From Streptomyces sp. Alt3 (GTDB lineage: Bacteria; Actinomycetota; Actinomycetes; Streptomycetales; Streptomycetaceae), in NCBI RefSeq assembly GCF_030719215.1, contig NZ_CP120983.1:4216001-4280000 (forward strand): 64,000 nucleotides of DNA, written 5' to 3'. How positions within the stretch are numbered: the stretch's first letter is position 1; the number at the start of each line of letters is the position of its first letter. Shown here in pieces: positions 49,716-58,755 of the stretch. The notes under the pieces were generated by a model. That model saw only the letters and a list, made by a program, of their open reading frames with translations. It had not been told where the DNA came from and did not search any database. The position numbers were made by a program, and so were the translations under genes.

Positions 49716-50480
49716 ATGAGCGATCTTCTCCACGACAGAGTCGTCCTGATCACCGGGGCGAGCAGCGGTATCGGTGCGTCGGCGGCCCGGGTGTTCTCGC
49801 AGGAAGGCGCGACGGTCGTCCTGGCCGCGCGCCGGGAGGACCGACTGGCTTCGCTGGTGACGGAGTTGAAGGACAAGGGGGCCCAGGCCTCCTATGTCGT
49901 CTGTGACGTCACGGTCCCGCAGGACGCCGCGCGGGCCGTGGACTTCACGGTCGACACCTACGGCCGGCTGGACTCCGCCTTCAACAACGCGGGGCTGGGG
50001 GGTGACCGGACTCCCCTTCACCTCATGGGCGATGACGTCTACGACGCGGTCATGGACACCAACGTGCGCGGCGTCTGGAACTGCCTCCGCCACGAGATAG
50101 CGGCCATGCTGCAGAACCCCCGAGGCTGCTCCATCGTGAACAACAGCAGTGTGGGCGGGCTGGTGGCCATACCGGCGGCCGCGCCCTACATAGCGGCGAA
50201 GCACGCCGTCGTGGGCCTCACCAGGGCCGCCGCGGACGAGTACGCGAAGCAGGGCATCAGGGTCAACGCCGTTGCGCCGGGAACGACGCGCAGCGAGATC
50301 ACGGCGGACTGGTTCGGGCGCAACCCGGGCCTGGAGGAGATGGTCAACAGCATGACGCCGCAGGGGCGTACGGCGGAGCCCGAGGAGATCGCGAACGCGG
50401 CCGCCTGGCTGCTCAGCGACCGCTGCCCGTTCCTCACGGGCACGGTCATGCCGGTGGACGGCGGGTTCGTCAACCAGTAG
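49716..50480 (+). CDS. short-chain dehydrogenase/reductase
   Basis: 254 residues. NADP-binding TGASSGIG, NNAG in FNNAGLG, the catalytic Ser in IVNNSSVGG, and YIAAKH (YxxxK), then PG in VAPGTTRSE. Complete catalytic tetrad. It converges on the AfsA-like gene (21-base gap). GBL loci often include a reductase for the butanolide keto group, so this is a candidate, though SDRs are common and the link is positional only. Confidence 0.9.
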   Translation: MSDLLHDRVVLITGASSGIGASAARVFSQEGATVVLAARREDRLASLVTELKDKGAQASYVVCDVTVPQDAARAVDFTVDTYGRLDSAFNNAGLGGDRTPLHLMGDDVYDAVMDTNVRGVWNCLRHEIAAMLQNPRGCSIVNNSSVGGLVAIPAAAPYIAAKHAVVGLTRAAADEYAKQGIRVNAVAPGTTRSEITADWFGRNPGLEEMVNSMTPQGRTAEPEEIANAAAWLLSDRCPFLTGTVMPVDGGFVNQ

Positions 50481-50501
50481 CGCGCCCGGCCCCGGCCGTC
50501 G

Positions 50502-51427
50502 TCAGCCGCAGGGTCCGCTCAGCCGGCTCCGGAAAACCGTTTCCCCGTCCTGTGTCGCCGTGACCAGGACGGAGGTCTCCCCGGGGGCGGCGGGCAGGAC
50601 CTCCGCCTCGATCCAGCAGGGGCGGTCGAACTCGGCGTAGCGCTCGAACGCGCTGGTGACGGTGGTCGCCTCGAAGTCCGCCGGGTGCACTGTGGCGTTC
50701 GCGGCCTGATGTGCCGCTTCCATGAGGGCGAGCCCCGGGACGTGGTCCACAGGGTGGTCGTAGAGCACCGCGTTGTCCACGTCGTTGCGTAACTGCCAGT
50801 GCCGGGGGTGGTCACCGGCCGACAGGACCACGTCGACGGGCCTGCTCCGGCCGACGGTGCGGGGTTCGACCGGAGCGGGCAACGGCCACGCGTTCCAGTC
50901 GACGTCGAAGTGCTCGCCGCGAAGCCGGCGGTACACGCGCGTGGAGAGCCAGCCGAATTCGGAATCCGCGCGGGCCACCATGCTGCCGTCCCGGAGGATG
51001 CGGAAGTCCATGTCCAGCGAACTGACCCTGTTCCCCCGCACCTTGGCATTCTTGACGGTGACCTCGACAGTAAGGTCGCAGGGCGCGTCGGCGGGTACTG
51101 CGAAGCCGGGCGCGACCGTGAAGTCGAAGTAGCTCAGCACGGTGTGATCGGAAAGGGGTGCGCCGTACGCCGCGTGCGCGATGGTCAGACCGCTCTGCCG
51201 GACGGTCTGTGTGAGCATCCGCATGTCGTAGGCCGAACCGGCAGCGGGGCCGGCCACCTCGCGGAGAGCGAGAACTCGCCATCTTCCTCGCGCTGCCAGG
51301 ACGTGAGGAGAACCATGTCGGAACGTCCCAGGTGGACGTACTCCTTGTGGATGCCGTTCCGTCCCTCGGCCGCGGAGAGCGGGGGGCACGGAACAGCGGG
51401 TATGTCGGGCACGGCCCTCCCGGACAT
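50502..51427 (-). pseudogene. AfsA-like gamma-butyrolactone synthase gene, frameshifted
   Basis: Two frames together give a 300-residue AfsA protein. The first (from ATG 51427) has GIHKEYVHLGRSDMVLLTSW and FSLSARWP, the N-terminal hotdog. The second resumes at GSAYDMRMLTQTVRQSGLTI and continues through a complete second half (VDHVPGLALMEAAHQAAN, ERYAEFDRPCWIEAEV). The switch lies between about 51228 and 51265 and equals one missing base (mod 3). AfsA condenses a beta-ketoacyl chain with dihydroxyacetone phosphate. The gene is broken as written; a sequence error is possible. Divergent from the receptor gene. Confidence 0.75.
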
Positions 51428-51459
51428 GGCGCAAAATAGTTGTTACGGCGCTGATATGA

Positions 51460-51475
51460 TACCGGCTCACCGGTA
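51460..51475. promoter_or_regulatory. candidate GBL-receptor operator (ARE-like inverted repeat)
   Basis: TACCGG-CTCA-CCGGTA, a 6-bp inverted repeat in the 90-base gap between the divergent AfsA-like and receptor genes, flanked by AT-rich sequence. ACCGGT-type half sites occur in known receptor operators. Confidence 0.5.
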
Positions 51476-51517
51476 CTTTTTGAAGTAGCGTCATGCACGT
51501 TCAAAGGGGAGCGCGAG

Positions 51518-52159
51518 TTGGCACGACAGCAACGGGCGATCCGCACGCGCCGGATCTTTCTGCAAGCCGCCGCCGAGGTCTTCGACGAGCACGGCTACGA
51601 CGCAGCCACCATCGCCGCGATCCTCGACCGGGCAGGGCTCACGCGGGGTTCCCTCTACTTCCACTTCACGTCGAAGGAAGAGCTGGCCCGCGGTGTCCTC
51701 CAGGAGGCTGTGACCTCGGACGGGGTCACTCCGCAGACCTTCAAGCTGCAGGAGTGGATCGACATGGCGCTCCTGCTCGCCTACCGGCTGCCCAGGGAGC
51801 CCCTGCTCAGCGCCTCGATCCGGCTGTCCGTCGACCCACGGGCGCGCAGCCTCTTCGGTACCCGCTGGCCGGACTGGATCGCCATCGGGACGGAGATGCT
51901 GACCGAGGCCAAGGAGCGCGGTGAGCTCCTTCCGCACGTCGATCCGGAGGCCACGTCCCGGCTGGTCGTCGGGGCGTGGACCGGGGTTCAGCTGGTGACC
52001 GAGTCCATGGCCGAGCCGCCGGACCTGGTCGCCGAGATATCGGCGCTCTTCGAGCTCATCCTCCCCAACAACGCGGTCCCCGGGGTGCTGGCCCGGCTCG
52101 ACACGTCCCCGCACCGTGCGGCACGGATCATGGAGCAGCAGGCGGTCGCCGCTTCCTGA
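51518..52159 (+). CDS. TetR-family gamma-butyrolactone receptor (ArpA/ScbR type)
   Basis: 213 residues from a TTG start with AAAGGGGAG upstream. The HTH (RTRRIFLQAAAEVFDEHGYDAATIAAILDRAGLTRGSLYFHFTSKEELA) closely follows the GBL-receptor pattern, and the ligand domain has the typical LPREPLLSASIRLSVDPRARSLFGTRWPDW and WTGVQLVTESM segments with conserved Trp. Repressors of this type release DNA on binding GBL. Divergent from the AfsA-like gene, the classical scbA/scbR arrangement. Which metabolite cluster it controls is not visible in the window. Confidence 0.9.
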   Translation: MARQQRAIRTRRIFLQAAAEVFDEHGYDAATIAAILDRAGLTRGSLYFHFTSKEELARGVLQEAVTSDGVTPQTFKLQEWIDMALLLAYRLPREPLLSASIRLSVDPRARSLFGTRWPDWIAIGTEMLTEAKERGELLPHVDPEATSRLVVGAWTGVQLVTESMAEPPDLVAEISALFELILPNNAVPGVLARLDTSPHRAARIMEQQAVAAS

Positions 52160-52253
52160 CCGCTCGGAGGGTGATGTGCGGCGCGCTGCCACATGTCACC
52201 CGATCGGGTGCCGGGTGCCTGCGACGTGGCTGGTCAGCACGCATGGTGGCCCT

Positions 52254-52988
52254 ATGTGGCTTCGCCGAACAGTCGTGTGCGCCATGGTCGTGCCGCTCGC
52301 CTTCCTGGTGTTCCGGGACGCGCCGGTACGGCTTGTCGGGCCCGACCGCGCCGCCGCGAAGCCGGCGGAGCCGGCCGCGGCCCCCAGGCCCGCGATCGTC
52401 AGCCGGGCGCAGTGGCACGCGGACGAGAGCATGGTGAAGGAGGACGCGGTGTACACGGGGACGGTCAAGGCCGTCTTCGTCCACCACACCGGCCACACCA
52501 ACCGGTACGACTGCGCCGATGCCCCCAGGATGCTCCGGGCGATGGAGGAGATGCACGTCCGGGGCGAGGGCTGGGACGACATCGGCTACAACTTCGTCGT
52601 CGACCGCTGCGGCACCGTCTACGAGGGCCGGGCGGGCGGTGTCGCCCGCTCCGTGCGCGGGGCCCACACCACCGGGTTCAACGCGCACAGCGTGGGGATC
52701 GCGGCCCTGGGCACCTTCGACCCCGGCGTTCCGGTGCCGAAGGCACTCATCGAGGGCATCGCGAAGGTGGGCGCGTGGAAGCTGGACCGGAGCGTCGACC
52801 CCCGGGGCTTCGTGCGGATGGTCTCGACGAACGACGAGAGCCTGTACGAGCGCGGCGAGGTCGTGTACCTCCATGCCGTCGCCGGTCATCGCGACACCTT
52901 CCAGACGTACTGCCCCGGAGAGGCCCTCTACGCGCAACTCCCGGCGATCCGGAACGAGATGGCCCGGTTGCGGGACCGGAAGCGCTGA
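52254..52988 (+). CDS. secreted peptidoglycan-recognition/amidase_2 protein
   Basis: 244 residues: an N-terminal hydrophobic signal or anchor (MWLRRTVVCAMVVPLAFLVF), a Pro/Ala linker and an amidase_2/PGRP domain from about residue 50. SRAQWHADES, VKAVFVHHTGHTNRYDC (zinc His), GWDDIGYNFVVDRCGTVYEGRAGG, HSVGIAALG and AGHRDTFQTYCPGEALYAQLP fit the PGRP signature with zinc ligands. It likely cleaves the MurNAc-L-Ala bond in the wall. The open frame before the ATG is non-coding. Confidence 0.9.
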   Translation: MWLRRTVVCAMVVPLAFLVFRDAPVRLVGPDRAAAKPAEPAAAPRPAIVSRAQWHADESMVKEDAVYTGTVKAVFVHHTGHTNRYDCADAPRMLRAMEEMHVRGEGWDDIGYNFVVDRCGTVYEGRAGGVARSVRGAHTTGFNAHSVGIAALGTFDPGVPVPKALIEGIAKVGAWKLDRSVDPRGFVRMVSTNDESLYERGEVVYLHAVAGHRDTFQTYCPGEALYAQLPAIRNEMARLRDRKR

Positions 52989-53004
52989 GGCCCCGCGCGG
53001 TCGT

Positions 53005-53370
53005 CTACCCCGCGACGTACTGGGTGAGGACGGCCTGCACCTCGTAGATGTCGACCCCCTTGGTGAACGTCTTCTGGATCGGGGTGGCGGAGCCGGAGAC
53101 CCAGATCTTCAGCTCGGCGTCCAGGTCGAAGGTCCCCGCCGTCTCCACCGCGAAGTGCGTGATGCTCCGGTAGGGCACGGAGTGGTACTCCACCTTCTTG
53201 CCGGTGATCCCCTGCTTGTCGATGAGGACGAGCCTGCGGTCGGTGAAGAGGATCGTGTCGCGGATCAGCAGGTACGCGGCGTGCACCTGCTCGCCCTGCC
53301 CCAGAAGGCGCGCGTAGTCGCGTTGTGCCGCGGCCGGATCGACGGTGTGAGCGTTGCCGAACAGTGCCAT
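53005..53370 (-). CDS. bacterial PH-domain protein
   Basis: 121 residues. YLLIRDTILFTDRRLVLIDKQGITGKKVEYHSVPYRSITHFAVETAG and LKIWVSGSATPIQKTFTKG match the bPH_1 (PH-like) family; the role is unknown. GGAGGGAC precedes the ATG. Convergent with the PGRP gene. Confidence 0.88.
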   Translation of the reverse strand: MALFGNAHTVDPAAAQRDYARLLGQGEQVHAAYLLIRDTILFTDRRLVLIDKQGITGKKVEYHSVPYRSITHFAVETAGTFDLDAELKIWVSGSATPIQKTFTKGVDIYEVQAVLTQYVAG

Positions 53371-53495
53371 GGAAGTCCCTCCACCCGAGTGAATGTGCGG
53401 GCGTTGAACGCGTCAAAGCCCCGGAAAAAGATTATCGGCGGCTTATCTGTTCGTGCCCCAGCACACCTCTCGAGCACAGCGGAGGAAATACCGTC

Positions 53496-54353
53496 ATGCC
53501 GGCATCACCCCTCGCCAAGCGGCCCGTCGAATCGGTGCTCGCCCTTCTGCTCGTCCTCCTGAGCGTGCTCGGCCTCGCCGGCCGCAGTGCCGCGGACGCC
53601 CCGGCCAAGGCACCCGCCCAGGCCGCCCCCGCCCAGGTCGCCCCCGCCCGGGCCGTGGTCGCGCCGACCGTCGTCGCGCCGACCGTCACGGCGGGCACGG
53701 ACTGGGACCGCATCGCCGAGTGCGAGAGCAGCGGCCGCTGGAACATCAACACCGGCAACGGCTACCACGGCGGACTGCAGTTCGCCCCCTCCACCTGGCG
53801 CGCCTACGGCGGCGGGCAGTACGCTCCCCGCGCCGACCTCGCCACCCGCTCCGAGCAGATCGCCGTCGGCGAACGCGTCGCACGCTCACAGGGAATGGGT
53901 GCCTGGCCCACATGTGGCCGCCTCGGCGCGAGCGGTACGTCGAGCTCCTCGTCCGGCCAGTCCTCCTCGTCCGGCCAGTCCTCCTCGTCCGGCGGTGCGG
54001 ACCGGAGCGACGCCGCCCAGTCGGCCCCCTCCCGTCAGTCGAGCGGTAGTTCGAACGGCAACGCGGCCGACGACTCGTGGTCCGGCAACTCGTCGAGCGG
54101 GTCTTCGTCCGGCAGCACGAACAGTGACGGCAACGGCAGCCCCGCAAGCAGCGACAGCGGCGTGACTCACCACTCCGAGGACCTCGTCGACGAGGAGTCG
54201 TACGTCGTGGAGTCGGGGGACTGCCTCTCGACGATCGCCGAGCGCGCGGACGTGTCCGGTGGGTGGCACGCGCTGTACGAGAGGAACCGTGAGGTCCTGG
54301 ACCAGGGGCCGCACCTCATCTTCCCCGGTCAGCGCCTCAGCCTGAACGTCTGA
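53496..54353 (+). CDS. resuscitation-promoting factor: Rpf (transglycosylase-like) domain plus LysM
   Basis: 285 residues. Sec signal (SVLALLLVLLSVLGLAGRSAA), an Ala/Pro/Val linker with APTV repeats, then the Rpf fold at about 68-145 (DWDRIAECESSGRWNINTGNGYHGGLQFAPSTWRAYGG) with the catalytic Glu in AECES. A long Ser/Gly/Asn-rich spacer follows, and a C-terminal LysM (SYVVESGDCLSTIAERAD, then RLSLNV). Rpf proteins cleave wall glycan and promote germination or regrowth. GGAGGA precedes the ATG. No ydaO-type c-di-AMP riboswitch, which controls some Streptomyces rpf genes, is visible upstream. Confidence 0.93.
   Translation: MPASPLAKRPVESVLALLLVLLSVLGLAGRSAADAPAKAPAQAAPAQVAPARAVVAPTVVAPTVTAGTDWDRIAECESSGRWNINTGNGYHGGLQFAPSTWRAYGGGQYAPRADLATRSEQIAVGERVARSQGMGAWPTCGRLGASGTSSSSSGQSSSSGQSSSSGGADRSDAAQSAPSRQSSGSSNGNAADDSWSGNSSSGSSSGSTNSDGNGSPASSDSGVTHHSEDLVDEESYVVESGDCLSTIAERADVSGGWHALYERNREVLDQGPHLIFPGQRLSLNV
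53944..53993 (+). repeat. 18-bp tandem repeat inside the rpf gene
   Basis: One full TCCTCCTCGTCCGGCCAG unit (53961-53978) flanked by partial copies encodes the SSSSGQ repeats of the spacer. Likely length-variable. Confidence 0.75.
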
Positions 54354-54465
54354 ACGGAGAGATCACGATGGCTCTCCACCCTGGCGCACGTCCTCCCGGC
54401 ACGCGGAGCGTGCGAGCCGGACGCCCGGTAATGACAGCGGGACCGGTTCTGATGCCCGGTGCACC

Positions 54466-54678
54466 TCACCGGCTGGCGGAGCCCGCCCCACGGACAGATC
54501 CGGACTCCTCGGGGGCCTCGTAGCTGCCGCACCCGGAGTTGTGACACGGCCCCGGGCCCCAGTGCGGGACGAAGATGCCAAGGGTCTTGTGCCGCGCCGG
54601 CACGGTCGCGACGGGTTGCTTGCAGGCCGGACACACGTACTCCGCCTGCCTGTCGGTCTGACGCTCGGTACTGGCCAT
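54466..54678 (-). CDS. small zinc-ribbon-like protein
   Basis: 70 residues. CPACKQPVATVPARHKTLG and PCHNSGCGS give a CxxC plus CxxxxC layout that could hold one zinc. The N-terminus is polar (STERQTDRQAEYV). Not a recognised family. Divergent from the HAD gene. Confidence 0.6.
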   Translation of the reverse strand: MASTERQTDRQAEYVCPACKQPVATVPARHKTLGIFVPHWGPGPCHNSGCGSYEAPEESGSVRGAGSASR

Positions 54679-54759
54679 GTCTTCACGGTAATCCCGAAGG
54701 GGACATCGACAAACTTTTCCGACTTTTTGCGCAATGCGTCGACGAAGGGACGTCCGGTC

Positions 54760-55521
54760 ATGGCACGCGCACCGTCTCCGGCCGCAGTCCTGCTCTCCGT
54801 ACACGCCGTCGTCCTCGACACGGACGGTGTGATCACCGACTCCGCCCCGACGCACGCCGCGGCCTGGAAACTGGCCTTCGACGCCTGTCTGGACCTCCAC
54901 GAGGACCAGCCGCCCTTCGACGAGGTGGAGGACTACCGGCGCCACGTCGACGGCAGATCACGCGGGGACGGCGCCGCCGCCTTCCTCGCCTCCAGAGGCC
55001 TCGATCTTCCCGAGGGCAGCCCCGACGACCCACCGGGCACCGGGACGGTGTCGGCCGTCGCAGCCCGCAAGGACGAGGAGTTCACCCGGAGCATCCGCGC
55101 CCACCCGGTCGCGGTCTGGCCGGGAACGGTCCGCCTCCTGCACGTGCTGCACGGCGCGCGGGTGCCGCTCGCGGCCGCGTCGGCGTCCCGGCACGCGACC
55201 GAGCTGCTGGCGGGCGCCGGTCTCCTGGACCTGTTCACGGCGGTGGTCGACGGCAACGAGGCACGGCGCCTGGAGCTGCCCGGCAAACCGGACCCTGCCC
55301 TGTTCATCGAGGCGGCACGACGACTGGGGGTACCCGTGGGGGACACGGCTGTCGTGGAGGACGCGCTGGCCGGAGTGGAAGCGGGCCGACGGGGCGGCTT
55401 CGGGCTCGTCGTCGGGGTGGACCGTTCGGACAGCCCCGAGGGCGCCGCCGGTCTGCGGCGCCACGGCGCGGACCTCGTGGTGGCCGACCCGGGGGACCTG
55501 CTGATCACCGGGGAGGACTGA
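54760..55521 (+). CDS. HAD-family beta-phosphoglucomutase-like enzyme
   Basis: 253 residues. Motif I VVLDTDGVITDSAPTHAAAWK with the nucleophilic Asp, a cap domain, ASASRHATELLAGAGL (motif II region), KPDPALFIEAARRLG (motif III) and VVEDALAGVEAGRRGG (motif IV). This set is typical of beta-phosphoglucomutases, which isomerise the beta-glucose 1-phosphate released by GH65 phosphorylases. Its stop codon overlaps the next ATG by one base, so the pair is an operon, which supports the assignment. Confidence 0.87.
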   Translation: MARAPSPAAVLLSVHAVVLDTDGVITDSAPTHAAAWKLAFDACLDLHEDQPPFDEVEDYRRHVDGRSRGDGAAAFLASRGLDLPEGSPDDPPGTGTVSAVAARKDEEFTRSIRAHPVAVWPGTVRLLHVLHGARVPLAAASASRHATELLAGAGLLDLFTAVVDGNEARRLELPGKPDPALFIEAARRLGVPVGDTAVVEDALAGVEAGRRGGFGLVVGVDRSDSPEGAAGLRRHGADLVVADPGDLLITGED

Positions 55522-57949
55522 TGGCGCGCGGCTGGACCTGGACGTACGAGGGATACGAACCGGAGAAGGAGCGTCTGCGCGAAGCCCTGTGCACGCTCGG
55601 CAACGGTTACTTCGCGACCCGGGGAGCCGCGCCCGAGACACCCGCGGGCGGGGTCCACTACCCCGGCACGTATGTCGCGGGCTGCTACAACCGGCTGACC
55701 TCCTCCGTCCAGGGACGCCAGGTCGAGAACGAGGACATGGTCAACCTCCCCGACTGGCTGCCGCTGCGCTACCGCGTCCACCCCGCCGGCGCCCACCCCG
55801 GCCCATGGCTGACCCCCGACCACGACCACCTCGTGGAGCACCGGCAGTCGCTCGACCTGCGCGGCGGGATCCTGACCCGCCGCTCGGTCTACGAGGACGC
55901 GGCCAGCCGCGGCTGACGGTGGAGCAGGAACGCCTGGTGCACATGGGGGACCCCCATCTCGCGGCGCTGCACACGGTGTTCACCGCCGAAGGATGGTCGG
56001 GTGAGCTGGAGGTGGAGTCGGGGATCGACGGCGACGTCCGCAACAGCGGAGTCGCGCGCTACCGCCAGCTGGCCGACCGCCACCTCACCGGCTGGGAGAC
56101 CGGCACGGAACCGGGCTCCGTGGTGTGGCTGCGCTGCCACACGGTGGAGTCGGACATCGGCATCGCCCTGGCCGCCCGCACCGTGGCCTCCTGCGGACCG
56201 GAACGCAACGGCGAACACCGGGCGGAACCCAGGCAGGAGCAGCGCGCGGTCCACCAGACGCTGCTGCTCCCGCTCGCCCCGGACCGGGACGCGGTCGTCG
56301 ACAAGACGGTCGGCCTCTACACCTCCCGCGACCCCGCGATCGGCAGTCCGCTGCGGGCCGCGGTGTCGGTGGTGGAGGAGGCCCCGGTGTACGCGCGGCT
56401 CCGGTCCTCGCACCGCCGGGCCTGGGCGGACCTGTGGCAGCAGGTCAAGCTGGAGGTGCCGGGCGAGCCGGGACGCATCCTGCGGCTGCACCTCTTCCAC
56501 GTGCTCCAGACCCTCTCCCCGCACACCGCGGAACTCGACGTCGGGGTACCGGCCAGAGGTCTGCACGGGGAGGCGTACCGGGGCCACGTCTTCTGGGACG
56601 AGCTGTTCGTCCTGCCCTTCCTGAACATGCATCTCCCCGAGGTCTCCCGGGGGCTGCTCGACTACCGCCACCGGCGGCTCCCCGCGGCCTGCGCAGCCGC
56701 GGAGGCCGCGGGCAGGGTGGGGGCGATGTACCCGTGGCAGAGTGCCGACGAGGGGCGCGAGGAGACCCAGGAGGTCCACCTCAACCCGCGCTCGGGGCGC
56801 TGGCTGCCCGACCGTTCACGGCTGCAGCACCATGTCGGCTCGGCGGTGGCGTACAACGTGTGGCAGTACTGCCAGGCCACCGGCGACACGGAGTACCTCT
56901 ACTCCAAGGGCGCCGAGATGCTGGTGCAGATCGCCCGTTTCTGGGCGGACAGCGCCGAGTGGGACGACGGCCTGGCTCGCTACCGCATCCGGGGCGTCGT
57001 CGGACCCGACGAGTACCACGACGCCTATCCGGACTCCGACGCGGCGGGGCTCGACGACAACACGTACACGAACGTGACGGCGGCCTGGGTGCTCGCGCGG
57101 GCCGGAGAGCTCTTCCGTGACCTGCCCCCGAGCCGTTCACGGCAGCTCCTGGACCTGATCCGGATGGACCCGGCGGAGACGGACCGCTGGGACGACATCT
57201 CCCGGAAGCTGTACGTGCCCCACCACCAGGGCGTCATCAGCCAGTTCGCCGGTTACGGGGACCTGAAGGAGCTGGACTGGGAGGCGTACCGGCAGCGGTA
57301 CGGGGACATCCGGCGCCTCGACCGGATCCTGGAGGCGGAGGGCGACACGGCCAACCGCTACCAGGCGTCCAAGCAGGCCGACGTGCTGATGCTGGGCTAC
57401 CTCTTCTCACCGAAGGAACTTGCCGCGCTGTTCCGCCGGCTCGGTCACACGCTCGACGACGAGGCGTGGCGGGCCACCGTCGACTACTACGTGGGGCGGA
57501 CGAGCCACGGCTCCACCCTCAGTTCCCTCGTCCACGCCTGGGTCCTGGCCAGGGTCAACCGGGACGAGGCCTGGCGGTACTGCGAGGAGGCGCTGATCGG
57601 CGACGTGGCCGACATCCAGGGCGGCACGACGGAGGAAGGCATCCACCTGGGGGCGATGGCGGGCACCCTCGACTTCGTGCAGCGCGGGATGACGGGGCTG
57701 GAGACCCGCGACGACGCCCTGTGGCTCGCTCCGGCCACCCTGCCGCAGCTCTCGAAGTTCCGGATGCGGCTCCGCTTCCGCCGGCACTGGGACGTGGACC
57801 TGCGCCTGCGCGCCGAGCGGCTGCGGATCGCGGTGCCGGACTCGGAACGGCCGGGCGTACGCGTCAGGCTGGACGGCAGCGCGTACGTCGTCGATCCCGG
57901 CACGTCCCGGTGGCTGGAGCTGCCCGACGACCCGTCCGGCGGATGGTGA
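55521..57949 (+). pseudogene. glycoside hydrolase family 65 phosphorylase, frameshifted
   Basis: About 809 codons in two frames. The first frame (ARGWTWTYEGYEPEKERLRE, then RRSVYEDAASRG) stops at 55914-55916; the second resumes at LTVEQERLVHMGDPHLAAL and runs to the end. The switch, within 55899-55913, equals one lost base. The rest is complete: GHVFWDELFVLPFLNMHLPE, the catalytic Glu in VVGPDEYHDAYPDSD, and the phosphate-site-like RTSHGSTLSSLVHAW. GH65 enzymes phosphorolyse maltose, trehalose, kojibiose or similar; the specificity is not decided here. GGGAGG precedes the ATG. Either a real pseudogene or an error in the sequence. Confidence 0.8.
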
Positions 57950-57991
57950 ACGGCCCTTACGGCATGCCTCGTCGACACCGCGTTCTCCGGC

Positions 57992-58675
57992 TCACGCCGG
58001 CCGGGAGGACACCAGCACGCCGATCTTGTCGATGCGGTGCTCCGGGTTGTGGTGGGCGTCGCGCCAGAAGTTCCCGGCCGCGTCGTCCTCCGGGGTCGCG
58101 CAGGTGGAGAGGGTGATCATCGCCCGGGACGGCTTCTCACCCGGCTCGCCGGGCACCGCGGCCCGCTGCTCGGCGAGCGAGCGCTCGGACCGGAAGGACG
58201 TCTGCCGGGTCCCGGTGATCCGGTACTCGTACACCGTGCCGCCCTCCGTCACGAGGACCTTGTCCCCCTCGTCCAGTGACGGCAGCTCCCGGAAGGGGCC
58301 CCCGGCGGAAAGCCGGTGGGCCGTCACCAGGTAGTTCCCGACCTCACCGGGACCGACGCCGCCGTCCTCGCCGTACGGGGCGGCTGCCGCACCGCGGTCC
58401 TGGATCCGGGTTCCCGGCGCGTCGTCCGTCGTCCCCTCGTACGGCACGACGCGCAGGTCCCGCACCCCGATCGACGGGATGCCGAGTTCGGCGGTCTCCG
58501 AGCGCGCGCCGGTCCGGTCGGACGGCGGCCCGGTGGACGGGCCCGCCACGGCCGCCGGGGCCGGCGGCGGCTGCCCGGCACCGGCGGCCACGGCCGGTGC
58601 CCCGGCCGCCAGCACCACGACGGCCGCGCCGGCCACGGCCCGGGGAACGCCTCGGAGAGCATGAGCAGGGTGCAT
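57992..58675 (-). CDS. class E sortase
   Basis: 227 residues. An N-terminal Ala/Val-rich signal or anchor (AVAGAAVVVLAAGAPAVAAG), a Pro-rich linker, then the sortase barrel: VRDLRVVPYEGT, the catalytic His in YLVTAHRLSAGGPF, the catalytic Cys in TLSTCATPED and the Arg in HRIDKIGVLV. Class E sortases in Streptomyces anchor chaplins and other LAXTG proteins. No sorting-signal protein is encoded in the window. Convergent with the GH65 gene. Confidence 0.9.
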   Translation of the reverse strand: MHPAHALRGVPRAVAGAAVVVLAAGAPAVAAGAGQPPPAPAAVAGPSTGPPSDRTGARSETAELGIPSIGVRDLRVVPYEGTTDDAPGTRIQDRGAAAAPYGEDGGVGPGEVGNYLVTAHRLSAGGPFRELPSLDEGDKVLVTEGGTVYEYRITGTRQTSFRSERSLAEQRAAVPGEPGEKPSRAMITLSTCATPEDDAAGNFWRDAHHNPEHRIDKIGVLVSSRPA

Positions 58676-58755
58676 GGCGGGACCAGGATTCGGTAGCCGG
58701 TGGGTACCTGGGGCGGGCCCCGGAGCACGGCCCGCACCCTCCAGTACACCACCGG

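Noticed and set aside
53371..53495. A c-di-AMP (ydaO) riboswitch upstream of the rpf gene
   Set aside because: The 125-base gap is too short and lacks the conserved ydaO core.
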